A stretch of DNA of 64,000 nucleotides from BNXB01 sp031556375 (lineage in GTDB: Bacteria; Bacteroidota; Bacteroidia; Bacteroidales; Azobacteroidaceae). A program made the translations under genes and the position numbers. The notes under the pieces were generated by a model. The model had not been told where the DNA came from. It made no database searches and saw only the letters and a program-made list of their open reading frames with translations. Shown here piece by piece: positions 1 through 7,258 of this stretch. Location of the stretch: contig JAVBTA010000050.1 of assembly GCA_031556375.1 (NCBI GenBank), positions 1 to 64,000 on the forward strand. The letters are read 5' to 3'. Position 1 is the stretch's first letter. Every line of letters begins with the position of its first letter.

Positions 1-1
1 G

Positions 2-301
2 AAAGTATCTGAATTGAAAGAAAAGCCAATCTGGCAAATGACAGGCGAAGAACTGCTTTGCTTGTTGCAGAATGAAGGTGTAAAGGAACAAACCGCACCA
101 CCTGTAATTGACACAGCCAAAAAGTATGTGTATGGTATTGCCGGAATCGCACGCTTATTCGGGTGCAGTATCCCCACGGCCAACCGCATCAAACAAAGCG
201 GAAAGATTGCCAAAGCCATCACACAGATAGGCCGGAAAATTATTGTCGATGCTGAACTTGCCCTTGAATTAGCAGGACATAAAACTGGAGGGCGTAAATA
301 A
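2..301 (+). CDS. DUF3853-type helix-turn-helix protein (excisionase-like), 5' end possibly outside window
   Basis: Small basic protein with an N-terminal element reading KPIWQMTGEELLCLL and a C-terminal winged-helix-like segment (YGIAGIARLFGCSIPTANRIKQ) typical of MerR/excisionase-like DNA-binding proteins. In Bacteroidales islands such DUF3853 proteins lie between the integrase and the replication/mobilisation genes and are thought to act in excision or element control. The reading frame is open to the left window edge; a TTG at 14 is the first visible possible start, so the true start may lie outside. It overlaps the next gene by one base (TAATG), which implies translational coupling. The role in excision is inferred from family and context. 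Confidence 0.7.
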   Translation, partial: KVSELKEKPIWQMTGEELLCLLQNEGVKEQTAPPVIDTAKKYVYGIAGIARLFGCSIPTANRIKQSGKIAKAITQIGRKIIVDAELALELAGHKTGGRK

Positions 302-1356
302 TGGAAGCCCCGGCAAAAATAAATGCGGAACCGAATGTGCCGGAACTGTGGCAAAAATCCCGGCTATCGGTTACCGACCAGTTCCTGCAACCGCCTGTAG
401 TACTACGTATTGATGATTCAATTATCGGGACGCTTGGTAATTTCAGCGCATCCACAGGAAAAGCCAAAAGCAAGAAGACATTCAATGTCTGTGCGATTGT
501 TGCTTCGGCTCTGACCAATGGCACGGTTTTAAGTTACCGTTCCTCTTTTCCTGTTAATAAACGCAAAATCCTATATGTGGATACTGAACAAAGTCCATTC
601 CATTGCCAAAGGGTATTAAAACGCATCCTTTCACTGGCGGGATTGCCGACCGACAAACAGCCCGAAACATTGGAATTCCTTTGTCTGCGTGGGAGTGACC
701 CGAAAACACGTCTTTCAATTATTGAATATGCTATCTGTAATATTCCTGATTTAGGTCTGGTAATCATTGACGGAATCCGGGACTTAGTGTATGACATCAA
801 TAGCCCCAGCGAGTCCACCAACCTGATTACAAAATTAATGCAGTGGACAGATGAACGGCAGATTCATATCCATACGGTTTTACACCTGAACAAAGGGGAT
901 GATAACACCCGTGGACATTTGGGAACGGAATTGAACAACAAAGCGGAAACCGTTTTACAGGTGACAAAAGACGAGCTCGACAAGGATATCAGTTCCGTAG
1001 CTTCCATGTTTATCCGTGACCGGGATTTTGAACCGTTCGCTTTCCGTATCAATGAAGACAGCTTGCCTGAACCCGTGGAAAACTACCAACTACAGCAACC
1101 CATGAAAAAGAAAGGATTCGACTACAAGGAAGTTTCCGAAGAAAAACACAGGAAAGCTTTGGAGAGCGTGTTTTCCATAGGCGAGAGCCTTTCTTATGGA
1201 AGCCTGATTGAACGCTTGCGCTCGTGTTATACAGCCGTTGGTTGTGAGTGCGGAACAAACAAAGCCAAGAAGCTGAAACAGTTCCTTACTAACAAACGCA
1301 TGATTATTCAGGGCGATGATAAACTCTACCGCTACAATCAGGATTTCTATTATTAA
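301..1356 (+). CDS. RecA-like AAA ATPase, RepA/DnaB-type replication protein of a mobile element
   Basis: A 351-residue protein with a RecA/AAA_25-like core. An atypical P-loop is seen around residues 49-60 (ASTGKAKSKKTF), a strand plus acidic residues at ILYVDTEQ, and a Walker-B-like VIIDGIRDL near residue 155, followed by VLHLNKG. The C-terminal part (about 270-351) looks like a winged-helix tail. Proteins of this type sit beside a primase in Bacteroides mobilizable transposons and are thought to load or act as the helicase during replication of the excised circle. The start is fixed by the one-base overlap with the upstream gene. Function is from family resemblance and neighbours. Confidence 0.7.
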   Translation: MEAPAKINAEPNVPELWQKSRLSVTDQFLQPPVVLRIDDSIIGTLGNFSASTGKAKSKKTFNVCAIVASALTNGTVLSYRSSFPVNKRKILYVDTEQSPFHCQRVLKRILSLAGLPTDKQPETLEFLCLRGSDPKTRLSIIEYAICNIPDLGLVIIDGIRDLVYDINSPSESTNLITKLMQWTDERQIHIHTVLHLNKGDDNTRGHLGTELNNKAETVLQVTKDELDKDISSVASMFIRDRDFEPFAFRINEDSLPEPVENYQLQQPMKKKGFDYKEVSEEKHRKALESVFSIGESLSYGSLIERLRSCYTAVGCECGTNKAKKLKQFLTNKRMIIQGDDKLYRYNQDFYY

Positions 1357-1455
1357 TCATTCGTTTACGGGTTTAGTTTAGTTCGGGCATATATATAACA
1401 AACCATTCTAAACTATTCCCGTGAAAGAAAAATAAACCTTTTAAAAATCAATCAA

Positions 1456-2349
1456 ATGAATATTAGCGAATTAAATAAATTATCAATCAGACAATATCTT
1501 GCCGAAAAAGGTATTCATCCTGCAAAAGAAAACGGCTATTACGGTATGTATCACTCCCCATTCAGGGATGACCGCAACGCCAGTATGAAAGTGGATTACA
1601 ATAAAAATCTGTGGATTGACTATGGCACGAACGAAGGCGGGACAATGATAGACCTTGTCATGAGGTTAGAAAATTGCCCGCTGACAGATGCCATCCGCAT
1701 ACTGGAACGAAAAGAATTATTGCCCGAATCTTTCTCTTTTCATGGGAATATAAGTATTCCGACAAAACAGGAACATGTGATAAATATTCTGAATGTTACT
1801 TCTCTTGGTAATCCGGCTTTACTCGGCTACCTGAATGAGAGGAAAATAAGCATTGAGATTGCCAAACAGAATTGTTCCGAAGTACATTATGAAGTAAACG
1901 GCAAACCCTACTTTGCCATCGGTTACAAAAACGACAGTGGAGGGTATGAGTTGCGGAACAAGTATTTCAAAGGTTGTACTTCTAAAGACATCACATCTGT
2001 TATTTCCGGACATGATACCTGCCAATTATTCGAAGGTTTTATGGATTATCTGTCTTTCCTGACGATAAAAAACTGGCAACATTCTCCATCGGACAGAATC
2101 GTTTTGAACTCGCTGACTAATCTACCTAAAGTTGAAAAGGTACTTTCATCTTACCGGAATATCGCTACTTTTCTCGACAACGATGAAGCTGGGAAACGAG
2201 CGGTTCAGGAGCTGAAAAAGAGTTGCAAGAATATCAACGACCAATCCTTTTTCTATTCCGGACATAAAGACTTGAATGAGTATTTGTGCAACCGTCCGGC
2301 TCCAAAACAAGCCGCGATAAAGAAGCCAGGTAGAGGTCGGAAAATGTAA
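1456..2349 (+). CDS. Toprim-domain DNA primase of the mobile element
   Basis: A 297-residue primase-like protein. The N-terminal 90 residues resemble a CHC2-type domain by overall pattern (YHSPFRDDRNASMKVDY, then LWIDYGTNEGGTMIDLVMRL), but the cysteine/histidine zinc ligands are not present. The toprim domain follows: the conserved glutamate lies in QLFEGFMDYLSF (about 193) and the DxD-like pair in ATFLDNDEAGKRA (about 240). It probably primes complementary-strand synthesis after single-strand transfer. It lies 99 bases after the ATPase gene in the same orientation and directly before a hairpin-rich intergenic region. Confidence 0.75.
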   Translation: MNISELNKLSIRQYLAEKGIHPAKENGYYGMYHSPFRDDRNASMKVDYNKNLWIDYGTNEGGTMIDLVMRLENCPLTDAIRILERKELLPESFSFHGNISIPTKQEHVINILNVTSLGNPALLGYLNERKISIEIAKQNCSEVHYEVNGKPYFAIGYKNDSGGYELRNKYFKGCTSKDITSVISGHDTCQLFEGFMDYLSFLTIKNWQHSPSDRIVLNSLTNLPKVEKVLSSYRNIATFLDNDEAGKRAVQELKKSCKNINDQSFFYSGHKDLNEYLCNRPAPKQAAIKKPGRGRKM

Positions 2350-2369
2350 TCTGCCGCAGATACCCCAGA

Positions 2370-2512
2370 GGCTTTTCAAAAAAGCCATAGCTTATTAGGG
2401 AATTTTCTTAACGCTCCGTTACCCTACGCTAAAAATTCCCCAATAAGCCAAAGGTTTTCCCCCTTTGGAATCTCCCTTGGCGGTCTTTCGACCGCAGTCG
2501 CCGAAAGCGACT
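2370..2512. other. Hairpin cluster between primase and relaxase genes; candidate oriT / single-strand initiation region
   Basis: This non-coding gap (2350-2606) holds at least four inverted repeats. 2370-2376 pairs with 2380-2386 (terminator-like, just after the primase). 2390-2406 pairs with 2432-2448 (16 of 17 positions, 25-base loop). 2480-2485 pairs with 2490-2495, and 2496-2501 with 2507-2512. In MobV-type elements the transfer origin normally lies just upstream of the relaxase gene, which is where this cluster sits. The nick site cannot be assigned from sequence alone. Confidence 0.5.
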
Positions 2513-2606
2513 ATTTAATGATGAATCCGCCACCTGCCGAAGTAAATCCGGTGGGTGTACTGAATTCATATTCAACAAATTTATCAATCAATAAAATGTA
2601 AAAATC

Positions 2607-4037
2607 ATGGGATATGTAGTTCTCCATTTAGATAAATCGCCCGGAAATGAAGCTGCCATGACAGACCATATCGAGCGAAATGTAATACATCCGAATGTTG
2701 ACCCAACACGGACACATTTGAATAAAAATTTAATTGAGTTTCCTGATGGAGTAAAAGACCGGACGGAAGCAATCCAACACCGACTAAAAACCGCAGGACT
2801 TGGACGGGAAATAGGAAAGAATCAGGTGCAGGTTATACGGATAATGCTGACCGGAACACAGGAAGATATGTCCCGAATACAAAACGAAGGCAGGCTGGAC
2901 GAATGGTGTAAGGATAATATGGATTACCTGAAGAAAACATTCGGGGAAGAAAATCTGGTTGCTGCCACTTTACACATGGATGAAACTACTCCGCATATTC
3001 ATGCGTCCGTAGTCCCAATTGTCAGAGGAGAGCGAAGAAAAAAGAAATCAAATAAGAAACAACCGGAGCAAACGCCCAAACGTCAATATAAAAAGAAAGA
3101 CCCGAACAAGCCACGCTTGTGTGCTGATGATGTAATGGCAAGGAATAAATTGACGGAATATCAAGACACTTATGCCGAAGCCATGCAAAAATACGGTTTG
3201 GAACGAGGAATAAAGGGTTCGGAAGCCCGCCACATTACAGCAACGGAATATCATAGAAACCTCGCAATGGAAACTAAAGATTTACAGACCAATATCGATA
3301 TACTGTTTGCTGTAGAAGAAGCCAAGCGACAAAGCGTAGAAGAATTCAAACGGCAGGAACTGGAAGCCAAGCAGAAATCCATTCAGGCAGAGAAATTCAA
3401 ACAGCAGAAAGAATCGGAGCTGAAAAGGACGGAAGAAAGCCTTAATCAGGTAAAGGGGCAACTGAAAACCGAAGAACTCAAAAGTAAAGTCGCTGATGTT
3501 GGCTCCAATATCATGGACGGTATAGGTTCCATGATTGGCACATCTAAGGTGAAACGACAATTGCATGAGATTGAGACCCTGAAAGAAGAAAAAGAAAACC
3601 TGATTCAGGAAGTGAAAACACTAAAGCGAAATATGCAGAACATGCAAAAGGAACATGATTCTACTATGGATAAGATAAAACAGGAGTTGAAAAAGATTTA
3701 TGACCTGTTTCCACATATCAAAGAGCTACTCCACATTGAAGGCTTGTGTAAAGTACTGCGTTTCAGCGAAGAACTGATAAAATTAATACTTCAATGCAAA
3801 CCAGTCGGGTTCAAGGGGGAATTATATTCTCCTGAATATAAGCGAGGTTTCAAAACCGAATATTCCGAAGCCAAAATTGAGGAAGAACCTAAACAAGCCG
3901 GAAAGTTCCGGTTGTTGATTGACAACTTAGACCCGACCGATTGGTTCAGACAGAAACAGAGGGAGTTTCAGGAAGCGATAGGGATAAAACCTAAACAAAA
4001 ACCAGAAATAAATAAAAGTAAAGGTTTTAAGATGTAA
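2607..4037 (+). CDS. MobV/Pre family relaxase
   Basis: A 476-residue plasmid mobilisation/recombination protein. The N-terminal domain starts MGYVVLHLDKSPGNE and carries the metal-binding motif HMDETTPHIH at residues 123-132, diagnostic for MobV relaxases that nick oriT and lead the strand during conjugative transfer. A lysine-rich stretch (about 143-170) and a long charged coiled coil (about 230-360) follow. It would act in trans with a helper conjugative element, since no mating-pair genes are visible. Start ATG at 2607 lies after the hairpin cluster. Antisense frames inside it are artefacts of its charged composition. Confidence 0.92.
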   Translation: MGYVVLHLDKSPGNEAAMTDHIERNVIHPNVDPTRTHLNKNLIEFPDGVKDRTEAIQHRLKTAGLGREIGKNQVQVIRIMLTGTQEDMSRIQNEGRLDEWCKDNMDYLKKTFGEENLVAATLHMDETTPHIHASVVPIVRGERRKKKSNKKQPEQTPKRQYKKKDPNKPRLCADDVMARNKLTEYQDTYAEAMQKYGLERGIKGSEARHITATEYHRNLAMETKDLQTNIDILFAVEEAKRQSVEEFKRQELEAKQKSIQAEKFKQQKESELKRTEESLNQVKGQLKTEELKSKVADVGSNIMDGIGSMIGTSKVKRQLHEIETLKEEKENLIQEVKTLKRNMQNMQKEHDSTMDKIKQELKKIYDLFPHIKELLHIEGLCKVLRFSEELIKLILQCKPVGFKGELYSPEYKRGFKTEYSEAKIEEEPKQAGKFRLLIDNLDPTDWFRQKQREFQEAIGIKPKQKPEINKSKGFKM

Positions 4038-4062
4038 ATCAGACGGTTTCGGAAAAATTTAG

Positions 4063-4070
4063 TATTTTTG
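4063..4070 (+). promoter_or_regulatory. -7 box of a Bacteroidetes promoter before the HAD-PRTase-DprA cargo
   Basis: TATTTTTG matches the TAnnTTTG consensus, 30 bases before the ATG at 4100. The -33 element is not clear. It suggests the cargo genes have their own transcription start, separate from the relaxase gene. Confidence 0.4.
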
Positions 4071-4099
4071 CTGATATAGTAAATTTATTTGAACGAAAG

Positions 4100-4693
4100 A
4101 TGAACGAAGAAAATAATACAATATTAAAAGTTGACAGATCAGTAACTCCTGACCATGTTCTATTTTTCGATATGGATGGAACACTAATTGACACAGATTA
4201 TGCTAACTTTCTCTCCTATAAAAAAGCAGTTGAGTTAGTCACAAAAAATGAATTAGAATTTTCATATAGTCCGATACAAAGATTTAATCGTAATTTGCTA
4301 AAAACTACTATTCCAAATCTGACAGAAAAAGAGGCATCAAGAATTATCATTGAGAAAGAAAAATATTACAATGACTTTCTGTATGAAACTCAACTTAACA
4401 ATGAAATAGCAGAAATTCTTTATAAATATTCAAAAACAAACAAAACTGTTTTAGTAACAAACTGCCGTGAAGACCGAGCATTGTCAACATTGAACCATCA
4501 CCAACTTACAGATAAGTTTAGCAACCTATTTTTCCGACAATTTGATGAAAAAAGAAAAATTAATAAATTCCAGAATGCAATATTGAGATTAGGAATATCT
4601 CCTAATTTGATTATTGCATTTGAAAACGAAAAAGATGAAATAGCTGATGCCATGGAGGCCGGTATTCAAAATATTAACCATTTAAATATATAA
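4100..4693 (+). CDS. HAD-superfamily hydrolase (phosphatase-like)
   Basis: A 197-residue HAD protein. Motif I is FFDMDGTLIDTD with catalytic aspartates at residues 24 and 26. A cap region follows, then motif II as TVLVTNCRED and a C-terminal motif III/IV region (IIAFENEKDEIADAMEAGI) in which the usual GDs/D pattern is replaced by ENEKDE. It probably removes phosphate from a small metabolite, perhaps a nucleotide or sugar phosphate. It is the first gene of a tight cargo operon, and the next start lies two bases after its stop. Composition is more AT-rich than the upstream mobilisation genes, suggesting a separate origin. Substrate unknown. Confidence 0.8.
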   Translation: MNEENNTILKVDRSVTPDHVLFFDMDGTLIDTDYANFLSYKKAVELVTKNELEFSYSPIQRFNRNLLKTTIPNLTEKEASRIIIEKEKYYNDFLYETQLNNEIAEILYKYSKTNKTVLVTNCREDRALSTLNHHQLTDKFSNLFFRQFDEKRKINKFQNAILRLGISPNLIIAFENEKDEIADAMEAGIQNINHLNI

Positions 4694-4695
4694 TA

Positions 4696-5310
4696 ATGAA
4701 CTCATTTACAATCTTACCAAATCAATTCTTAAAACGAAGCATTCAGGCGTTTTTCCACCAAAATTATACAACATTTGGGACAGAGGGGAATCCTGATTGT
4801 ATAAATCACCTAAAAAATCAGTTTGACAACGCTAGTGTTGACATATTAAGAAGAGGAGTTCGTGATTTGGTGAAAATCTTAGAAGAAGATTTACCTAAAA
4901 TCAAAGAAATTTATAGCGACAAAAATCTAACTGTTTGTGTAATTCCAAGAGCAAAAGCGGATAACACTTATTCCGAAAATCAAAAATTATTCAGAAAAGT
5001 CATATCATCAGTTGTGGATAAACTTACTGGGTATTTTAATGGAACAACCTACATCATTCGTAATACCAACACAAGAACAACACATATGAATAAAAGTGGG
5101 TATGGTGGTGATGGTGAGATGCCATACCCCGGAATAACAAAAGATACATGTTTCATATCTGAGAATATCAAAGGAAAAGATATTTTGCTGATTGACGACT
5201 TATATACCAAAACTGTCAACATTGATGAAGACGCCATTCAAGCATTATTTGACAATGGTGCAAAATCCATTGTGTTTTACTCTATCGGAAAAACCGTATC
5301 AAGAGACTGA
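4696..5310 (+). CDS. Phosphoribosyltransferase-like protein
   Basis: A 204-residue type I phosphoribosyltransferase-fold protein. The PRPP-loop region is KDILLIDDLYTKTVNIDEDA, with the acidic pair at residues 167-168, followed by a strand (KSIVFYSIGKT) typical of the fold. An upstream strand NLTVCVIPRAK resembles the PP-loop strand of this family. The usual TTG after the acidic pair is replaced by TKTVN, so PRPP chemistry may be altered. It may resemble ComFC-type or defence-associated phosphoribosyltransferases rather than a salvage enzyme. It is coupled to the HAD gene (2-base gap) and sits 29 bases before the DprA-like gene. Confidence 0.75.
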   Translation: MNSFTILPNQFLKRSIQAFFHQNYTTFGTEGNPDCINHLKNQFDNASVDILRRGVRDLVKILEEDLPKIKEIYSDKNLTVCVIPRAKADNTYSENQKLFRKVISSVVDKLTGYFNGTTYIIRNTNTRTTHMNKSGYGGDGEMPYPGITKDTCFISENIKGKDILLIDDLYTKTVNIDEDAIQALFDNGAKSIVFYSIGKTVSRD

Positions 5311-5339
5311 TTCATAAAACTTGCAAAAAAAATATAGCA

Positions 5340-6323
5340 ATGAAGTATACAGAAAATGCTGTCAATATTTTAACGACAAAGACTTATAAAGGTATTGGTA
5401 GAGCTTGGATTATGAAAAATCTGAAAGGTAACGAGAGTGTAGAGAAAATTGTCTCTTTATTGAACTCTAGTTCAAAACAAGATAATTTAATCACAATAGA
5501 TGATTTTGAATTTAACAAAAAACGATTACTAAATCAAATTAGTAGATATGAGGATTATTATGATGGATTATTAGCCATTGGAGATAAAAATTTCCCAAAA
5601 CACCGTGGGAATGTAAAAGAAAGCGAACGTCCAATATATCTTTTTTATAAAGGAGATATAGACTTGTTAAATATTGAGAATAGTAATATTACAGTCATTG
5701 GTCTTCTTAATCCAGATGATACTATTGAAGCAAGGGAACAAAAGATAGTAGCAGAAATTGTAAAGAAGGGAATCACAATAGTAAGTGGTTTGGCCTTGGG
5801 CTGTGATAGTATTGCACATAAGCAGGCTCTAAAAGGAGGTAAAACGATAGCAATCTTGCCCAGTCCTCTTCAGAGTATTTTGCCAGCAAGAAATAGAGAT
5901 TTGGCGCATGAAATAGTAGAAGAAGGTGGTCTTTTAATAACTGAATATCTTGATGATTTTAAATCTAATATGGAGCTAAGTAGCCGTTATAAAGATCGGG
6001 ATAGATTACAAGCTTTATTTTGCGACACAATTATTTTGGCAGCAAGTTACGCACAAGATTCCGCTAACCGATGGAAAATATTAGACAAAAAACTGGATAG
6101 TGGCGCAAGATTAGCAATGGGATATGCAAAAGATTATAATATTCCAAGAGCTGTAATGTATGACAAAAACATTGATGAAAACAACCCCATGTTTGATTTA
6201 AATCGACAATTAATAACCGAACAAAAAGATGTCACAATACTAACACAGAACAGTTTAAATGATATTATCAACAAAATACAATCAACAAAATCAAATAAAT
6301 TCCACTCTGATTTATTTGGATAA
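5340..6323 (+). CDS. DprA/Smf-like SLOG-domain protein
   Basis: A 327-residue protein with the DprA layout. An N-terminal helical region (about 1-75, with a GIGRAWIMKNL helix-hairpin-helix-like stretch) is followed by a Rossmann-type SLOG core (about 75-300). Diagnostic elements are VSGLALGCDSIAH (148-160; family form GxARGIDxxAH), LPARNRDLAHEI and LLITEYLDD, and SRYKDRDRLQAL for the FP.RNR region. The arginine of the GxARG motif is leucine here, and no clear C-terminal winged helix is visible. Classical DprA loads RecA on incoming DNA. Cargo copies like this one, beside a PRTase and HAD, may instead bind or process nucleotides or foreign DNA. That role is inferred. Confidence 0.82.
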   Translation: MKYTENAVNILTTKTYKGIGRAWIMKNLKGNESVEKIVSLLNSSSKQDNLITIDDFEFNKKRLLNQISRYEDYYDGLLAIGDKNFPKHRGNVKESERPIYLFYKGDIDLLNIENSNITVIGLLNPDDTIEAREQKIVAEIVKKGITIVSGLALGCDSIAHKQALKGGKTIAILPSPLQSILPARNRDLAHEIVEEGGLLITEYLDDFKSNMELSSRYKDRDRLQALFCDTIILAASYAQDSANRWKILDKKLDSGARLAMGYAKDYNIPRAVMYDKNIDENNPMFDLNRQLITEQKDVTILTQNSLNDIINKIQSTKSNKFHSDLFG

Positions 6324-6387
6324 TTATCAATACAATGGAAAAGTGCCTGATTTTGAATTCAACTTTTCTCAACAAAATTTAAAATGA
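6259..6387 (+). CDS. Possible small overlapping ORF (42 aa)
   Basis: An ATG at 6259, one base after an in-frame stop, opens a 42-codon frame that overlaps the end of the DprA-like gene in another phase and runs through the gap to 6387. Its second half (LDNYQYNGKVPDFEFNFSQ) looks like ordinary coding sequence rather than random translation. It may be a small partner protein, the eroded end of a lost gene, or chance. No family is recognised. Confidence 0.2.
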   Translation: MILSTKYNQQNQINSTLIYLDNYQYNGKVPDFEFNFSQQNLK

Positions 6388-6426
6388 GATCAAGGAATAT
6401 GTCAAATTTAATAATAAAAGCAAGTT

Positions 6427-6888
6427 ATGAAATGGAATAATGTAGATAGTATAGACCTATTTGATAGATTCAAACAAGAGTATGAAGAGATTGTTAATGC
6501 AATTTTTGGAGATGCCAGTATTGATCTGGTTAATTTCATAGGAAGCAACAATCCTTATGCAGGTTTTCTTCTTGGCCCACAGGATTATTTTAAATCAAAC
6601 AATGATACAGTTGCTTATCATGAGGAAAATTGCAATACAATAGGATTTGGGGAAAATGAAAAATTTGCTATAATAGCCCACGAACTAGGGCATATTCTAC
6701 ATCGCGCAGATAATTATAATGACAATCATCTACTTAAAGAGATGGATGCCGACTTTATGGCTGTTTCATTAGGCTTAACAGAATCCCTAATTGATGGACT
6801 AACAATTTTCTTGGTTAGTGGAAATTGCGGAGAAGGAGGTGATGAGCAGATGCAACTTCGCATAAATGCTCTCCAACAACACTTGTAA
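6427..6888 (+). CDS. ImmA/IrrE-like (M78) zinc metallopeptidase
   Basis: A 153-residue protein with the zinc-protease motif HELGH at residues 85-89 and a downstream acidic helix KEMDADFMAVSLGL (E105, D109) that can supply the third ligand, as in the ImmA/IrrE/M78 group. Such peptidases typically cut a repressor or antitoxin to release a stress or mobile-element response. No helix-turn-helix partner is seen directly beside it; only a 103-base gap with small frames separates it from the DprA-like gene. It is the last gene before the tRNA-Ser end of the island. Whether it belongs functionally with the HAD-PRTase-DprA genes is inferred from orientation and adjacency. Confidence 0.72.
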   Translation: MKWNNVDSIDLFDRFKQEYEEIVNAIFGDASIDLVNFIGSNNPYAGFLLGPQDYFKSNNDTVAYHEENCNTIGFGENEKFAIIAHELGHILHRADNYNDNHLLKEMDADFMAVSLGLTESLIDGLTIFLVSGNCGEGGDEQMQLRINALQQHL

Positions 6889-6939
6889 AGGTTAGCCGTG
6901 AAATTGCAATTTCCAATAACGTAGTTTAGGTATCTAAAA

Positions 6940-6981
6940 AAACACCCAATTTCACATTCTTGGGTGTAAAATTGGGTGTTT
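6940..6981. terminator. Perfect 13-bp inverted repeat, likely bidirectional terminator at island end
   Basis: 6940-6952 (AAACACCCAATTT) pairs perfectly with 6969-6981. A-rich sequence lies on the left and T-rich sequence on the right. It can end transcription of the metallopeptidase gene on the plus strand and of tRNA-Ser on the minus strand. It may also lie within or beside the island's attachment region. Confidence 0.65.
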
Positions 6982-7014
6982 ACTTTTTAATTTGCTGATT
7001 TTCAGGCTTATTTG

Positions 7015-7099
7015 CGGAGAGAGAGGGATTCGAACCCCCGGTACCTCACAGTACAACGGTTTTCAAGACCGCCGCGATCGACCACTCTGCCATCTCTCC
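7015..7099 (-). tRNA. tRNA-Ser(UGA)
   Basis: On the minus strand the 85-base sequence starts GGAGAGATGGCAGAGTGG and ends TTCGAATCCCTCTCTCTCC plus a G discriminator at 7015. The acceptor arms pair (GGAGAGA with TCTCTCC), the anticodon loop reads CTTGAAA giving UGA, and a long variable arm typical of tRNA-Ser is present. No CCA is encoded. The 3' end faces the mobilizable island, the usual arrangement when a tyrosine integrase has used a tRNA 3' end as attachment site. Confidence 0.95.
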
Positions 7100-7121
7100 A
7101 TACTTTTCTCGAAAAGCGATG

Positions 7122-7152
7122 CAAAGGTACGACCTTTTTTTATTTATTCAAA
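7122..7152 (-). promoter_or_regulatory. Promoter of tRNA-Ser
   Basis: On the minus strand TTTG (7152-7149), a 19-base spacer and TACCTTTG (7129-7122) match the Bacteroidetes housekeeping promoter exactly, about 23 bases before the tRNA 5' end. Confidence 0.75.
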
Positions 7153-7222
7153 TATTTTTTGACCTTTTTTCTAAATAAAGTTATTTTTTATTTCATATTC
7201 GAGAAAACAAATTGAATTATAG

Positions 7223-7230
7223 TACCTTTG
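7223..7230 (+). promoter_or_regulatory. -7 box for the exported thioredoxin gene
   Basis: TACCTTTG matches TAnnTTTG, 29 bases before the ATG at 7259. A weak TTCG at 7198-7201 is a possible -33 element (21-base spacer). Confidence 0.55.
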
Positions 7231-7258
7231 CCGCCAATAATTTAATTAGATAATTACA

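Noticed and set aside
3282..3566. Antisense reading frame within the relaxase gene
   Set aside because: Produced by the Lys/Glu/Gln-rich coiled coil read in reverse, giving an implausible Phe/Leu-rich protein.
7012..7215. A 67-codon plus-strand reading frame
   Set aside because: It lies on the opposite strand of tRNA-Ser and its promoter; the tRNA explains the sequence.
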